Translations under genes and position numbers: made by a program | Source of the DNA: Panorpa germanica | Taxonomy: Eukaryota > Arthropoda > Insecta > Mecoptera > Panorpidae | Assembly: GCA_963678705.1 (NCBI GenBank) | Contig: OY783216.1 | Coordinates: 6,944,001-7,008,000, forward strand | Direction: 5' to 3' | DNA length: 64,000 nt | Notes under the pieces: generated by a model | What the model saw: the letters and a program-made list of their open reading frames with translations, nothing else | Database searches by the model: none | Told to the model about the DNA's origin: nothing | Part shown: in pieces, positions 45,683 to 57,206 of the stretch | Numbering within the stretch: the first letter of the stretch is position 1 | How the letters are laid out: each line of letters begins with the position of its first letter

Positions 45683-46174
45683 ATGGTAATGATTCGAAAA
45701 GAAAAACGAATTACAGAAAGAACTGAAGTGACACCAACAAATTGCGAGAAAATTAAATATGACGTAATATATGAACCGGAAAAAGAAAGAGAGAGTATAG
45801 TTAATGGTGACAACATTAAGAAAATGACCGAATTATACGACGGTATTTCATCCACGAGTCAAGTCTTACAGTCTTTGTCTTCGTGTCACCAAGGTGTCTA
45901 TTGTCTTAGGTTAAGGAGGTAGTAAAGCAGAATATTGATTGCAGGATTGCACTATGTGTGCAACCGCGACTTCAGGAACGTCTACACTGTACCAACAACG
46001 GACATGAAATGGTTAAATGAAATGTGTTTGAGTTTTAAAGCAACGTTGTATTTTATACAATATTTATTGAGTCGGTACAGATCAAAAGAATATTCTCAAC
46101 ATGTTGAAGATGTCTTAATATGTTACGCTTCACTCCGAACCAATCAGTTCGCGCTGCCCAATACACTTTCCTGA
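45683..46174 (+). pseudogene. Unrecognised open stretch broken by adjacent stops
   Basis: Two 79-residue frames lie in the same reading frame (45683-45922 and 45935-46174), separated only by a TAG TAA pair and four further codons. The first is charged (KEKRITERTEVTPTNCEKIK). The second has an aromatic-rich stretch (KATLYFIQYLLSRYRSKEY). GC content is visibly higher than the flanks. I recognise no family. It could be a decayed gene or exon, an unidentified transposon remnant, or chance. Confidence 0.25.
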
Positions 46175-46199
46175 CATACGTGGCCAACACCAGTTGAAA

Positions 46200-46335
46200 A
46201 TGTAAAAATATTATTATTTATTGGCACTTGACACTACATTCTTATGCCTTAACTCATTTATTTACATGTCATTGTGCCTAATTTTATTTTGATCCTTATT
46301 AAATCTAGACATTCTTACTCCTTCCTATAATAAAA
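46200..46335 (-). mobile_element. LINE family A 3' UTR fragment
   Basis: The plus strand reads CACTTGACACTACATTCTTA, TGCCTTAACTCATTTATTTA and CCTTATTAAATCTAGACATT. These are the same ordered blocks as the family-A 3' UTRs at 7330-7420 and 23345-23430. Only the 3'-most part is present, an extreme 5' truncation. Confidence 0.7.
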
Positions 46336-46444
46336 ATAATAATATGTTAAAATAATTTCTACATAGAAATAATACTGCGTAAAAAAGTAATGTAATCATA
46401 TTTGACTTCAATGTAAAACTAATTCCTATTATTATATCAATATA

Positions 46445-46530
46445 TATGAGGTAAATTCGAAACTAGTGCTGGACACAAATAAGTAGCAACAAATTGAGAT
46501 TGTTTAAAGAACATACAAACGTAAAAATCT
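46445..46530 (+). mobile_element. LINE family B fragment
   Basis: TGAGGTAAATTCGAAACTAG then TGCTGGACACAAATAAGTAG matches the start of the family-B tail at 55270-55330 (GCTGGACGCAAATAAGTAGC, AACAAATTGAGATT). The fragment lacks the finger region and 3' end. Confidence 0.6.
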
Positions 46531-47307
46531 ACATACGAGCGTAAAAATCTGTGTTCTAAAAAATGTTTTACCAGTAACAACAATCCTTTATTTTAAAAAC
46601 TAAACTGAACTAATAGAAAAGGTCAAAGAGTACCAGGGGTGACCATGTTGATAATATTATGAATCATTTGCACGTGGCTCGTGGCATGCGGGTATACCTG
46701 TCGGCTGTTTATATATGTGTGTGTATATGTGTCGAGTCACGTGAAGGATTTATTGACCTATGCACTTTGACCTATGCTCTAACAAACACTAACACTATTC
46801 CCACTATCGTATGCGCCATGACACTTGAGTTGACTGACTGATGTTACGGAAATTGTGTTATACGCCACACTGCGGTTAAATGCTGAACTATAACGTATGC
46901 TTCCGTATCTGTGTTTATATGATACACCCGTCAGTGATGAGTTTAGATGTTAAGTGCTTGTATATTGTTTATATTTAAATTAACTGCCGCTACTTAAATA
47001 GTTAAGTTATTATAATACTAAGGGCGGACTGTCTTAAGACAGTTACTTTTATCTAACATGAGCGCCGATAGCTCCTATTCTTGGATATATATTAAAGTTA
47101 ATAGAGTAAGAACCCAGAGCCCCTAGACCTACGTTGTTTTAGCAAAGCTGAATTTTTTTAGAATAAATGGTGTAATATGTAACTAAGAACGTATGTGTAC
47201 TTACAAGTGTGAAAGCGGGGCTCTTTTACAGGTAGCAGGTGCGAGAAAGTTCATAAAAAAATTGTCTCACATTACTGGTTATTATATGTATATATATATA
47301 TCCTTTT
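46531..47307. other. Non-coding, nothing recognised
   Basis: Includes a 14-bp palindrome CTGTCTTAAGACAG at about 47030. The frame at 46659-46841 has no recognisable features. No gene is supported. Confidence 0.35.
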
Positions 47308-47620
47308 TTGGCACTTGTTAATTCATTTCATTTACATTTTATTTATTATTACACCTATACTTTCAAGCCCGCTATATTCCATATCCTGTCTATCACTCAC
47401 CACACTGGCCACCTCGGATATGTTAATAGTTCCTGCATGCTCGTTGGCAACACCACTCCATTTTTTACCAAAACTCTGTATAAATTATTTCTGCAGGCCT
47501 CCGTTTCTGTACATTGGAAGATCAAATGTTCTGGATTTGCTACCCCTTCTCCACAATTGCACATATCTTCTTGTACCAAGTGATTTCTTTTAATGTATTT
47601 CGTCAGACGTATCAATGTAC
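47308..47620 (-). mobile_element. LINE ORF2 C-terminal fragment, family D
   Basis: The minus-strand 72-residue frame reads LTKYIKRNHLVQEDMCNCGE then NPEHLIFQCTETEACRN and LLTYPRWPVW. This is the Cys-finger region after RNase H found at the C-terminus of several LINE clades (C-x-C-G ... EH-x4-C). An A/T-rich 3' tail follows toward 47308. It is a separate family from A and B by sequence. It is 5'-truncated and dead. Confidence 0.7.
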
Positions 47621-48756
47621 TTAGCTAAAACAAAGTTAGCTAAAACAGACGGCTGTTTCTCCATAGATTGCGAATTTAAGTTAGGTATCAATGAAAATTG
47701 TCTGTAATATTTGACGATTATTCTTTAAAGCTCTAGAGAGCTTCAGAGTGTTTGCCGGAAGTTAGTGACCACGGGGGAAGTCATAAGCTTTGCATAAATC
47801 ATAAATTTTTCCGGAAAACTCCCCCCATTAAAAATAAGATGTCTTAGCATGAGTTTGCAGCATTGACTTTATTAAATGCTTTCAACTAAATAACCTTAAG
47901 CAAAATAATTAGAACAAGGAAAACATTATCGTAAAATAACAATAAAGTGGAAAAGCTAAGTACGAGAGTGCACCAAGAATGCACCGACATACACAGCGAT
48001 ATCGACTTCAACATCAGCCATTGACTATCACAGCATTATGCAGCATGATAATCAAATTTATAAGCGAAGAACTTGTGAGAGTAATATATGAACCATGTAC
48101 TTAAAGTTACGTTGTTATAGAGAAAGAAGAACACTACAGAGTTTTGGAGTGGTGTGAGAAGAAATGAAGTGGTGAGAATAGGGTTGTGAAGTAGAGCAAC
48201 ATAAAATTAAACATTTAACCCCTTTATTTTACAAATTATATTTAAGTGTTGTTGTTTAAGTAAACTGTTGTAATTTAGGTTCTCAAGTTCATAATGTGTA
48301 AACTGTTTATGTTCTAAACTGACGGCGCTCCCCGTTCCCCGTGCCCCGTGCCCCATGTTCCACGCTAAACGGTCGACTGCGGTGAAAACTGAGATACGAG
48401 TAGATGTGAGGATACTATACTCATATTGGGTGGGTTACGAAGACAAATTGTTGGCCTGTTTTGCATTGTTTTATTAACTTTTGTTATAGTACAGTTATTT
48501 TTGTGTTGTATTGTAAAAGATACCAAAAATACTGCAACCAATGTGGAAGGATCATCGGGATAAGACTCAGCATCAGAAATAGGCTGACGTTAAATTAAAA
48601 AAAAATATGTATTACAAAAAATGTTGCTATTTTTGCAACTAAGACCTGTCTCAGTATGGGACCGTATTTAAGCGACAGCGTATTCGGACGTAAATCGGCG
48701 GATTGGATGAGCTACAAAGCAAACCGCCTATATGTGTCACAGATCTCTGTAGTCGT
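47621..48756. other. Non-coding stretch with a G-quadruplex motif
   Basis: AT-rich apart from the C-rich patch at 48321-48400. No gene is recognised. Confidence 0.35.
48330..48354 (-). other. Perfect G-quadruplex motif
   Basis: The minus strand carries four GGGG runs separated by three-base loops (CAC, CAC, AAC), a G4N3G4N3G4N3G4 pattern in 25 bases. This predicts a very stable four-tetrad quadruplex. It stands out sharply from AT-rich surroundings. Association with a promoter or transcript is unknown. Confidence 0.65.
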
Positions 48757-48880
48757 GTATTAGGGGGTGTATTGGAGTTCTTTAGCACTTATATAATTTA
48801 TCATGAGAGCACACTTTAACTTTAATTTTTATCGATACACTACTGGCATTAAAGGGACTTTAGCATTTATTATATATCTG
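48757..48880 (+). repeat. Dispersed repeat family F, copy 2
   Basis: Collinear with 43817-43945 through GTGTATTGGAG, ATAATTTATCATGAGAGCA and ACTTTAATTTTTATCGAT. It is followed by a short GGTATC triplication at about 48919-48938. Confidence 0.55.
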
Positions 48881-50474
48881 AGTTCTGGTGGGCGTGAATT
48901 TAAATTTAGTTCTATCGTATCGGTATCGGTATCGGTGTCCATGATTCACTGAAATACAAACATAAACTGCATGCATCCGAGCATCCGAGTATATAGAGTG
49001 AAATTAAAGCAACTTAAAACTATGGCAATATCACATTCATGACATGGGTGACACAAAATAGGGTTTACATAAATCTTAATAACGTTTATCACAACTATTC
49101 ATACAAAAATGCTGTAAAGATTTCAAAACTTACGTATCACAAAGGGAAAAGGAGACATTAAACAAACCCTTCATGTGCTACCCTCCCAAGTTACGAATAT
49201 GCTTCAAAGTTATTAATACACAAACATTAAACCATGCACAAAGGAACTAAGCATATCTATAGTATCGTAAGTTACCGCAATATTTTCTAAACACACATCA
49301 CATCATTCTACGCACAATGTTTTCCTTTAGATATTCGCGTTTCTATATATTTTCTTAAACGAGAATAAATTATAATAATACACTCAGTTCATAGCGACAA
49401 TCTGTTTACTTACCCCTCCAACAACTCATTCCCTTCACGCATACAAAGTATATCTTTTACATCTTGTTTTCTGATACAGATAGTTACAGTATTCCCAGAT
49501 TAAACATAACCAAACATTAAATAAAACGCATTCACCCATAAGTTTATTTAACCTTACGTAGCCCATTTACACATCACTGTTTAAATTACACATAAAACTA
49601 ACTCAGAAATTATACATATTTAATAAAGAAATTATTCGGCCAACGAGATACGTAACGGGTGTACAGCAGTGTAGTTCAAATCAAAACGAAACTGTAGGAA
49701 GGGATCGAGCGTAGAAGCAGCAGGTTATGTCGAATGTAAACGTACGTAGCAGGCTAAGTGTTGGACACAGTGATTTAGTGGGACATTTACAAGTCATTGT
49801 CAGATCATTTGTGTAGAAATCAAGTCGTTATCATTCACTTAGTAGCTCTTTAGTAGAAAGTTATGTTATTTTCTCTCGAATTTAAAATGGGATGGATATT
49901 TAAATGTATTAAGAAGGCATCGGATATACATGTCAAAAGAAATAGAGCAATATTGGAATTAAAAGGGTTGTAAATTCGTTGATTATATTTTACGAAATCT
50001 AAATTTATAAACAAACTCATGTCTTGCTTCTGAAATCAAAGAAAAGACATTTAAAGTTTATTATTTAAATTGTCAATTCCTTTTAATCTAATTTTATTAT
50101 AACCTAACATTATGCACAGTGAGTTCCCCCGATTCCAAATATCAAATACGTTGGTTGTTGGTACACACTACAATGAAAGTATTAAATAAAGTACTAAATT
50201 ATATACCGTTAGCTCACCTGACCAGAATGCAGTTGTAATATCTCTGGTTAGCGTTACCAACTAAAGAAATACAATTTCTTTACATATTTATATTTTTAGT
50301 TATATGTTATTAATACTCATTGTAAACACATTACGATTTCTATCAAGTTAAACAAATAAAGACACTGCCAAGAGATGTTTTAAAATATTTATTTGAGTGC
50401 ATCAACTTGCATAAGTTATAGGCACTTAAAAGAATATATACATTTATAAACATTTACAAAATATAATTTACAAC
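48881..50474. other. Non-coding, nothing recognised
   Basis: AT-rich, with the short GGTATC repetition near 48920. No gene or element is recognised. Confidence 0.4.
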
Positions 50475-50952
50475 TTGGAAGAGGAGCTAAGGAGAAGGGA
50501 TAAAGAGATACAGCAACCGGAAAGAATGGGAAAAATCGAGAAAGGCAATTACAATACAAGATATAAAAGGATTTGGGAAAGTAATATACCTCTGTACTTA
50601 ATAGAAAAAGACATAAAAAACATAAGAAGGACAGCAAGGGTTAGATTGGAAAATGAGGAAAAAGGAAACAGACACTGGGAAAGTAGTGAGGAAAGAAAGA
50701 GTAGAGTGTGCGGAACGGAGGACGAAACATTGGAGCACATTAAGTTTGATTGTTAGGAAAAAGTAGCGAGTGAGATGAATATTGGGCAGCTCTTAAAAGG
50801 GGGTAAGGAAGGGAACAGATGGATGGCAGAAATAATTAGAAGAAGGAAGTCTGAAGCTATTTAAATCTTTTGAAAATGTGCAAAACCATTTATTTTCTTG
50901 TAGATATTAGGAGAATTGAGGTTTTTTTTTTGTATTTTTGGTTCTGGCAGAA

Positions 50953-51003
<51 letters not shown>

Positions 51004-51075
51004 AGGATTAAAATGCATTGTACTAAGGCAGAAGAATGTAATGCCGAAAAGTAAAACATTAAATAAATAAATAAT
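50475..51075 (+). mobile_element. 5'-truncated LINE 3' end, family A (best coding copy)
   Basis: The plus frame at 50475-50756 reads EEELRRRDKEIQQPERMGKI, then NYNTRYKRIWESNIPLYL, RRTARVRLENEEKGNRHW and the finger SRVCGTEDETLEHIKFDC, ending at a TAG. After the stop the family-type NIGQLLKGGKEGNRWMAEI continues with little decay. The 3' UTR contains a 48-base AT dinucleotide tract (50954-51001) and ends AAACATTAAATAAATAAATA. A repeated TAAA tail rather than pure poly(A) is a family trait here. It is dead, because only the C-terminus is present. Confidence 0.8.
50954..51001. repeat. (AT)n microsatellite inside the LINE 3' UTR
   Basis: Forty-eight bases of uninterrupted AT repeats. The other family-A copies lack it, so it expanded after this insertion. 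Confidence 0.85.
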
Positions 51076-52921
51076 ATAATTTACTACTTATAGACACGAA
51101 TATAGGTACCTCAAATAAAGAGATTAAATTAGTTTTGTTGATAAAGTCAATAAGGAGTTTCAGACTTTCCCTGCTTTCAAATATCTGCTTATATTCCTGA
51201 GACTTATTAAAGATTTGTCTGTGTGACGAGTGGACCTTGAGCATCAAAGAATAATATGGTTACCGTTAGTGGGCTGTTACATTGTTCACATATTCGTTGT
51301 AGTTCCCTTTTGACTAAGTAGGTATGAGTAAGATTTGTATGACCTTCAATTTAGTCTCTTGTTTGCAAATTGATGGCTTCACTTCCCTTAATTTATTACC
51401 ACTATTGCCAAGAGTTGTTATTACATTCATAGTCCAAGTGGCAGTAGTCTTTACTTTGACGATGACTTTAACGTGTCACTCTCTTACTAAAAATCGTACA
51501 CTCAAGGTTCCAGCACCATGTAAAATCAAATAAAAACAGTGAATAAAGTAAATTACTAATGTTGCCTCGTAATTTTGATTTGTAATTAATCTATTGATTA
51601 GTGTAGCTGAGAGTTATTGGATCATTGAGGCGTTCACCCGTTCACCCGTTCACTTGAACACCAGTTAACTCATTTAGACCGTTCATTGAACGTTAGCTAA
51701 GCCAAGCCAACGAACGTGAACCATTTCATTAGTTCTGTCAGCGACTAATCTTGATGAACTGGTAATTGCAATTGTCTCGATCGTACCTTAGGTAAGTAGC
51801 TCTGCAGAACAGAGCTGGATATTGGATACTGGATAAACTCCAGCAGCTAGCAACTTACTGCACGTTAATCACTTAGTTTGGAAACAAATAAACTCGCAAG
51901 AGTCAAATAATCTTTGTTGAAGTTATCTGGTGATCAAATTATATTCAAGAAAGTTTCATTCATTTAAATTATTCTAATTTTGATTAAACTCGTATTTTAA
52001 TTGTAGTTTTCAACACACTCTCATCTTTTATCTTAGAACAATCTGAACTTTGTATTTTCGTGGTGACTTTGAAATGTTTTCAGATTTGTAGCTAATTTTT
52101 ATCTTGGTTGTCAATTATTTTTTAATATATCCAGTAACATCTGTACATAAAATGTTATTTTAAAAGATTTTTAATAAAATAAATAGTTAATTTATAAATA
52201 AATTAATAAAACGAAGTTTAAACATTATTAATATTATAAATTAGAAAATATTCATTCAAACTAACAAAGTTACACTCAGTATCACATTTCAAAAACAACT
52301 AATAGAAAAATGTAATTTTTAATAACAGATGATGAAATTTAATTTTCCCTAACGATAATTTTTCCTGTTTTATGATTTCCAACCAAGTAATAAACTGTTT
52401 GGTCAATGATTTTGTCCTTCCGATGGACAGTTCACTATCACCCTCACCGGCTCACCCAGCTTTGACGGTTAACCAGGGAAATGCAGAGGGTTGAACCTCG
52501 TATCGCACAGATGGCGTCCTGTATTAGAGATTCAATTAAAAAACCTTGTTCGCCGAGTACCATCAATGACGCATATGTGCATGGGAAGTGAAGTGAGAAG
52601 GTATTCCCAACTTCCGGTAGAAAACTAAATCTTTTTGTAATACTTAATTGATTAATAAATATTAATTACTAAATATAATTTATATAAAACCTTATATAAT
52701 CCTTTTTAATGAGTGTTTCTTTAGAGCCCTCATACTGCCCTTCATGTAGCACTCTCACACCATCCTGTTGGATGGAGCATAGTTTTTTTCCTATTTAATC
52801 TAGAAGATATTTTGTTCTTTATGTTAACAAACCTATTTATAAATTACTGCGTATAAAATAAACCCGATATTTCTTTTATATATTTTTTTATAATTAAAAA
52901 CATTCTGTCTCAAATCACTAA
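51076..52921. other. Non-coding, nothing recognised
   Basis: AT-rich. A small cluster of CGTTCACC/GAACG words lies at 51632-51720. A GC-richer patch lies at 52430-52560. No gene or element is supported. Confidence 0.35.
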
Positions 52922-53132
52922 TGCTGGCCTTTCACTCTTGGCGAGACATTTGTCAAAACATTTGTCGATGTGCCGAGAATGAACATGGCTATTGGTCTTG
53001 TCTCGTTTTCTTTGACTTTTGTCAAAAGACTGCCATTCAACGCGAGGCAACCACGCGAGAAACGTCAACACGAGGCGAGAGCTTCTAAACACACTTGATC
53101 TCGCCTGTTTCGGCGAGAGTGAACTGCCGGCA
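52922..53132. mobile_element. PIF/Harbinger-like MITE
   Basis: A 211-bp element with 26-bp imperfect terminal inverted repeats. The left end is TGCTGGCCTTTCACTCT. The right end, inverted, is TGCCGGCAGTTCACTCT, and the ends continue in partial agreement (about 20 of 26 match). TAA abuts both ends (52919-52921 and 53133-53135). A 3-bp TWA duplication is the hallmark of PIF/Harbinger. The interior has palindromic TTTGTCAAAA words and is GC-richer than the flanks. The minus-strand frame across it is not a gene. Confidence 0.75.
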
Positions 53133-53135
53133 TAA

Positions 53136-53890
53136 CGCTATCCACTTAAGGCAAGTTATCAATTATTGGAAAATATATTTTTCAGTCATAACCGAAGGAT
53201 CCTTGAGCATCCTTGGACAACGTATAAATGAAGAAAACTACGTAGCTTGACTCTAGATTTCACTGCCCTCATGTAGCCCTGTATAGCTTTCTACCTTATA
53301 ACTCCCACTACCCCTTGGACTGGTGACAGAACGTAAATTTATGTATTATTATGCCCGTAATATTTCTTACGTAACGTTACGTTTTGTTATAGCGTATGTA
53401 TCACATGATATATACAAGTTTACGTTTTGTATTTACCAGGTAATGATTATTTGTATTATTACTCATCTGGTTTATGACGTCATTATGACGTGCAAGGAAT
53501 CCCACTTCTGATACTTACCAACACGTTCATATCAACATCGTTTTATACACGGCACCATCCTTGTATATAGCATAAATGATAGTCACGTGGTACATTGGCA
53601 TCATATATGCACTTTTTTAACGTTTTTTTTTACATTCATGAAGCAGTAACCGATGTGTTCCGATATAACACGGATATTATTTTACAGGTGTGAGAGATTA
53701 AAAACGTGTTAACTTTTCGTATTGAAAATAAAAATATGTATGCGATTGATATTGGTATAGTGACAGTTGAACGAGATGTATATGAATTGTAGTTATTCAT
53801 ATTTTATATTTGTAAAACACTAGTGTTTCTTTCAATATTATGTTTACTTTTAATTTATTTGAAAGTATTTACATACGAGTATTTTATTCG

Positions 53891-53966
<76 letters not shown>

Positions 53967-54839
53967 AACAGATGTTGGCTATGAATTGTTCGGTCATGTA
54001 TTGAGATATTTGAGCATGTGGGTGGCGAGCCCAACATATTCGATTGCGTATATTAAGTCTTTTGTCTACATTACTTTAACATGGCTTCAATTTAACACGA
54101 CATAATCACCCGTGTTACACTGATCAAGGGTTGTTTTTCCATACACATATAGTAGATGTATATAAAAGATTTTATTTGTATAATTGAATTAAATCTAACA
54201 GTTATGTATACAATTAAATGGTCAGGAAAACTCAATGAAATGTATATGATCCAGGCTCTATCATTCATTCAACATATGAAAGACGGAAAGAGGGTTCAAA
54301 GAAGGCGGAGGGGATGGGTGAAACCTGTGATAACAGCAACCCTGTCTAATTTGTATATTATTATTCAGACAATATATATGTAAGCCCTATACTAATGTAT
54401 TTAAATTTATGTATATGTATTACATCATATTTGTGGGGAATAAATTTATCAAAATGCTTCTCAAAGTTTGATGACTATTGACCTGCCTTATAACTAGTCA
54501 TAAGCCATAGGAAATAAAATTTATTTTTAGTTTTATAAGTTTCCATATTTTAAACTTCCAAAAATTTGAAACATAAAACATGACAAATGTATGGAGTCTT
54601 TTTTTGCATTGAAAGATAAAGAAATAAAAATAATTGTAATAATTCAAACTTAAACACTACAACCGTGATCATAATGCATCTGTGATTAAAACATACAACT
54701 TAAGGTTAAAACATGAGGTGAGAATGATTCTTAACGAAAAGGCAGCGAAGTTATTCACCTAATGATAAACAAATTATTAAAATCAACAAACCAAAAATAT
54801 ATAATTAACAAATACAAAATAAATATTTTACAATTAATG
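53136..54839. other. Non-coding stretch with a (TA)n tract
   Basis: No gene recognised; short frames appear to be chance. Holds the microsatellite at 53896-53961. Confidence 0.4.
53896..53961. repeat. (TA)n microsatellite
   Basis: About 66 bases of perfect TA repeats. Confidence 0.9.
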
Positions 54840-55120
54840 AGTAGGAAGGCAAGAGGTGCGGGAATAATAAGAAAAAGGGATATCAAAGTGCAGCAGCAAC
54901 AGAGGATGAAAAATAAGATATAGGAATCGAGGTACAACAAGAGAAACAAACGTTGTGAAGAAGTGGAATGCCGGAGTACTTAAATAAACAGTAAAGAAAA
55001 TAAATTTGAATGATTGTAAGATTCAAGCTATAAAATTATGAAAGAAGAAGAAAGTATTGGAATGAAGATAAAGAAAGGTAATAAGGTAAGGTAAACAAAA
55101 GAATGAAATTTAATAAAAGA
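54840..55120 (+). mobile_element. Degenerate LINE 3' end, family A
   Basis: The plus strand reads KRDIKVQQQQRMKNKI then ESRYNKRNKR. This parallels RRDKEIQQPERMGKIEKG and NYNTRYKRIW in the copy at 50475. Stops and frame changes are frequent, and the finger is not identifiable. The following purine-rich sequence fits a decayed 3' part. Confidence 0.5.
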
Positions 55121-55249
55121 ATTTAAGCTTAACTTAAGCTTTTGAGTTTGGAGTCGAAACGATCAGAAGAGCAAAATAATACTATAGTTGCCAAATTAGT
55201 TGCTATAGAAGGAAATTCAATTCAGTATGTGATATGTTACACTTAGACT

Positions 55250-55710
55250 TAATAGAATGGTATAAAAAGGGTAAGACGCAAATTAAAAACCAGTGCTGGA
55301 CGCAAATAAGTAGCAACAAATTGAGATTAATTAAGGAAAATACAAAAAAGTGAGAAAGTTCCACTCGAAAAAGCCATCTTCAGACTACGAACAGGACATA
55401 CGAGATTGACGCATCAACATTTAATCAGTAAAACAACAGCTCCGGAGTGCAGCAACTGTCAGACGCAAATAACAGTCCATCATCTCCTAGTAACCTGCCC
55501 ACAATATCAAACTTAACGAACAAAGCACAACATCAGTAGTGAACTGAAGGACATACTTTTAGACAATCCAGAAGACATTCAAAAAGTGCTCGAATTCCTT
55601 ACTGATATAAACTTATTAAACCATATTTAATTAAAATAAATTAACTTCAAGCGAACATAACCTTGTCGTTGAAATCGCCTCAAATTCTAAAATAAAAAAA
55701 TGTTAAAAAT
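55250..55710 (+). mobile_element. 5'-truncated LINE 3' end, family B, copy 2
   Basis: Better preserved than the copy at 6060. Blocks are WYKKGKTQIKNQCWTQISSN, then after a frameshift FRLRTGHTRLTHQHLISKTT, CSNCQTQITVHHLLVTCPQY, and LKDILLDNPEDIQKVLEF. The 3' UTR (ACTTCAAGCGAACATAACCT) aligns with 6440-6475 and ends CTAAAATAAAAAAATG... with an AATAAATAAAG tail. The GHTRLTH...C-x2-C...H-x4-C region is that found C-terminal to RNase H in I-like and related LINEs. It is dead and 5'-truncated. Confidence 0.78.
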
Positions 55711-57010
55711 ACAATAAATAAAGTAGTATAAACAACTATTATGGTCTATAGAATTATAGTGTCTTCCGGTTCATTCTCTGAACGTAATTTTACTCGTAAT
55801 GAATAATTAACAATTATATTTCACTGAAATTCATAAAATTGAAGAACCATCTGATTTTTGTACGTCATATAGCGATATAGAAACGTAAATGTGTCGTAGC
55901 CTTCGTAGATCTTCTCGCGTAGCCTCTCTACGTCTACGTCGCCTACGTCTACCAAGCTACGAGAACGAAATGAACAATATGTTTGAAAGTAATGGAAAAC
56001 ATGACACGAGTCTTTAATTCAGAGAGAAACCCCATTCACCCCATAAAGAAAAAGAAATAGATATAATAAAACAAATACTTTCAAATAAGTTAGAGTGAGA
56101 CAAATATATATATATTCTTTAGTGGAATTTATATACCATGAATATTAGATAAAGATGGCTATACTTTGTAGTAGTAATAGAGTGTGACAGATATATTGTT
56201 AGAGAGATATATAATTTTGTTATATGGAAATCTAGATGTGTGTCATGAGCTAGAGCGAGATAGATATACGAGATGTTGATGCTGTGGTACAGGGTAGAGA
56301 TATGAGACTGTACGAGAACAGTATATTATTTCTGTATCTTTAATATACACATTTATTATACAGCTGATACAAAAACTCCGCTATTTCATATGATAAATTT
56401 TTCTTAATAATGTATAAATTTTATACTTGAAGAATTTGTTTGTATATACATATTTTTTAGCTATTTTTTATTTTTTTACAAAAAATCATAACAGAAACCA
56501 TAAATTCCACTTTAAATGAAAAACATGTTTACAAATCTAAACACCTTTTGTTAGAATTATTCATTTTAAGTTAATAAGCAAAGTGAGAATAATGTACTAC
56601 ACGGCCGAAGGTGAGAAATAAGAGAAAGGGAAGAGGGGTTACAGTTTATTGTGTGCTACAAGTTTACTACTTCATTTTTTAAAATAGTTTTTTAGGTTTC
56701 ATACAAACGTTAAATGAAGGGGCCTATTTTGTAACTGCTCCTGACGTCTGTTAAGTTCTGACGATTTTTCTAAGGCTTATAATTTCTAAATTAATTTATG
56801 TAAGTTTACACGAAACTATCAGACGACCTTAAATAATAAGTAGTAGTAAGCCAACAAGCGTGAAAATTGCACTTCAAGACAATTTTTTATTAAAGAAGTA
56901 GAAAATAATTCTTGGAATTATTTTGTGGTAAGCTAGCAGCTCTGGAACTACATTGCAAGATAATTTTTTAATACATTTTAAATTGTTTTAATTATTACAA
57001 TTAGATTCTA
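55711..57010. other. Non-coding stretch with a palindromic patch
   Basis: AT-rich apart from 55888-55965. No gene is recognised. Confidence 0.4.
55888..55965. repeat. GC-rich self-complementary TACG-word cluster
   Basis: CGTAG and its complement CTACG recur many times in about 78 bases (TCGTAGCCTTCGTAGA at one end, CTACCAAGCTACGA at the other, with CTACGTCTACGTCGCC between). The ends are imperfectly complementary, so the patch could fold into a hairpin. It may be the remnant of a foldback element. Confidence 0.4.
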
Positions 57011-57206
57011 TAGTCCAAATCACGATAGTTCGGCGGTGACTTATATTTAAAAGAGCGGTATAATACCATAATGAATTTCATCTTATTCGTTTCTATACAC
57101 ATTATAGAAAAATAAGTGAGTCAGTGCTTTTTAGTTATATCGGCAGTTTATACCCCACAACTTGTTTTAAGTATGGGTCCAAGCCGAACTCTCGTAATTT
57201 AAACTA
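57011..57206 (-). mobile_element. MITE, copy 2 (better preserved)
   Basis: Terminal inverted repeats run about 33 bp. The left end is TAGTCCAAATCACGATAG then TTCGGCGG. The right end, inverted, is TAGTTTAAATTACGAGAG then TTCGGC, and both continue to a TTTAAAA/CTTAAAA word. TA abuts both ends. The element is 196 bp, has no coding capacity, and is the reverse-orientation sibling of 311-505. Tc1/mariner affinity is inferred from the TA flank. Confidence 0.72.
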
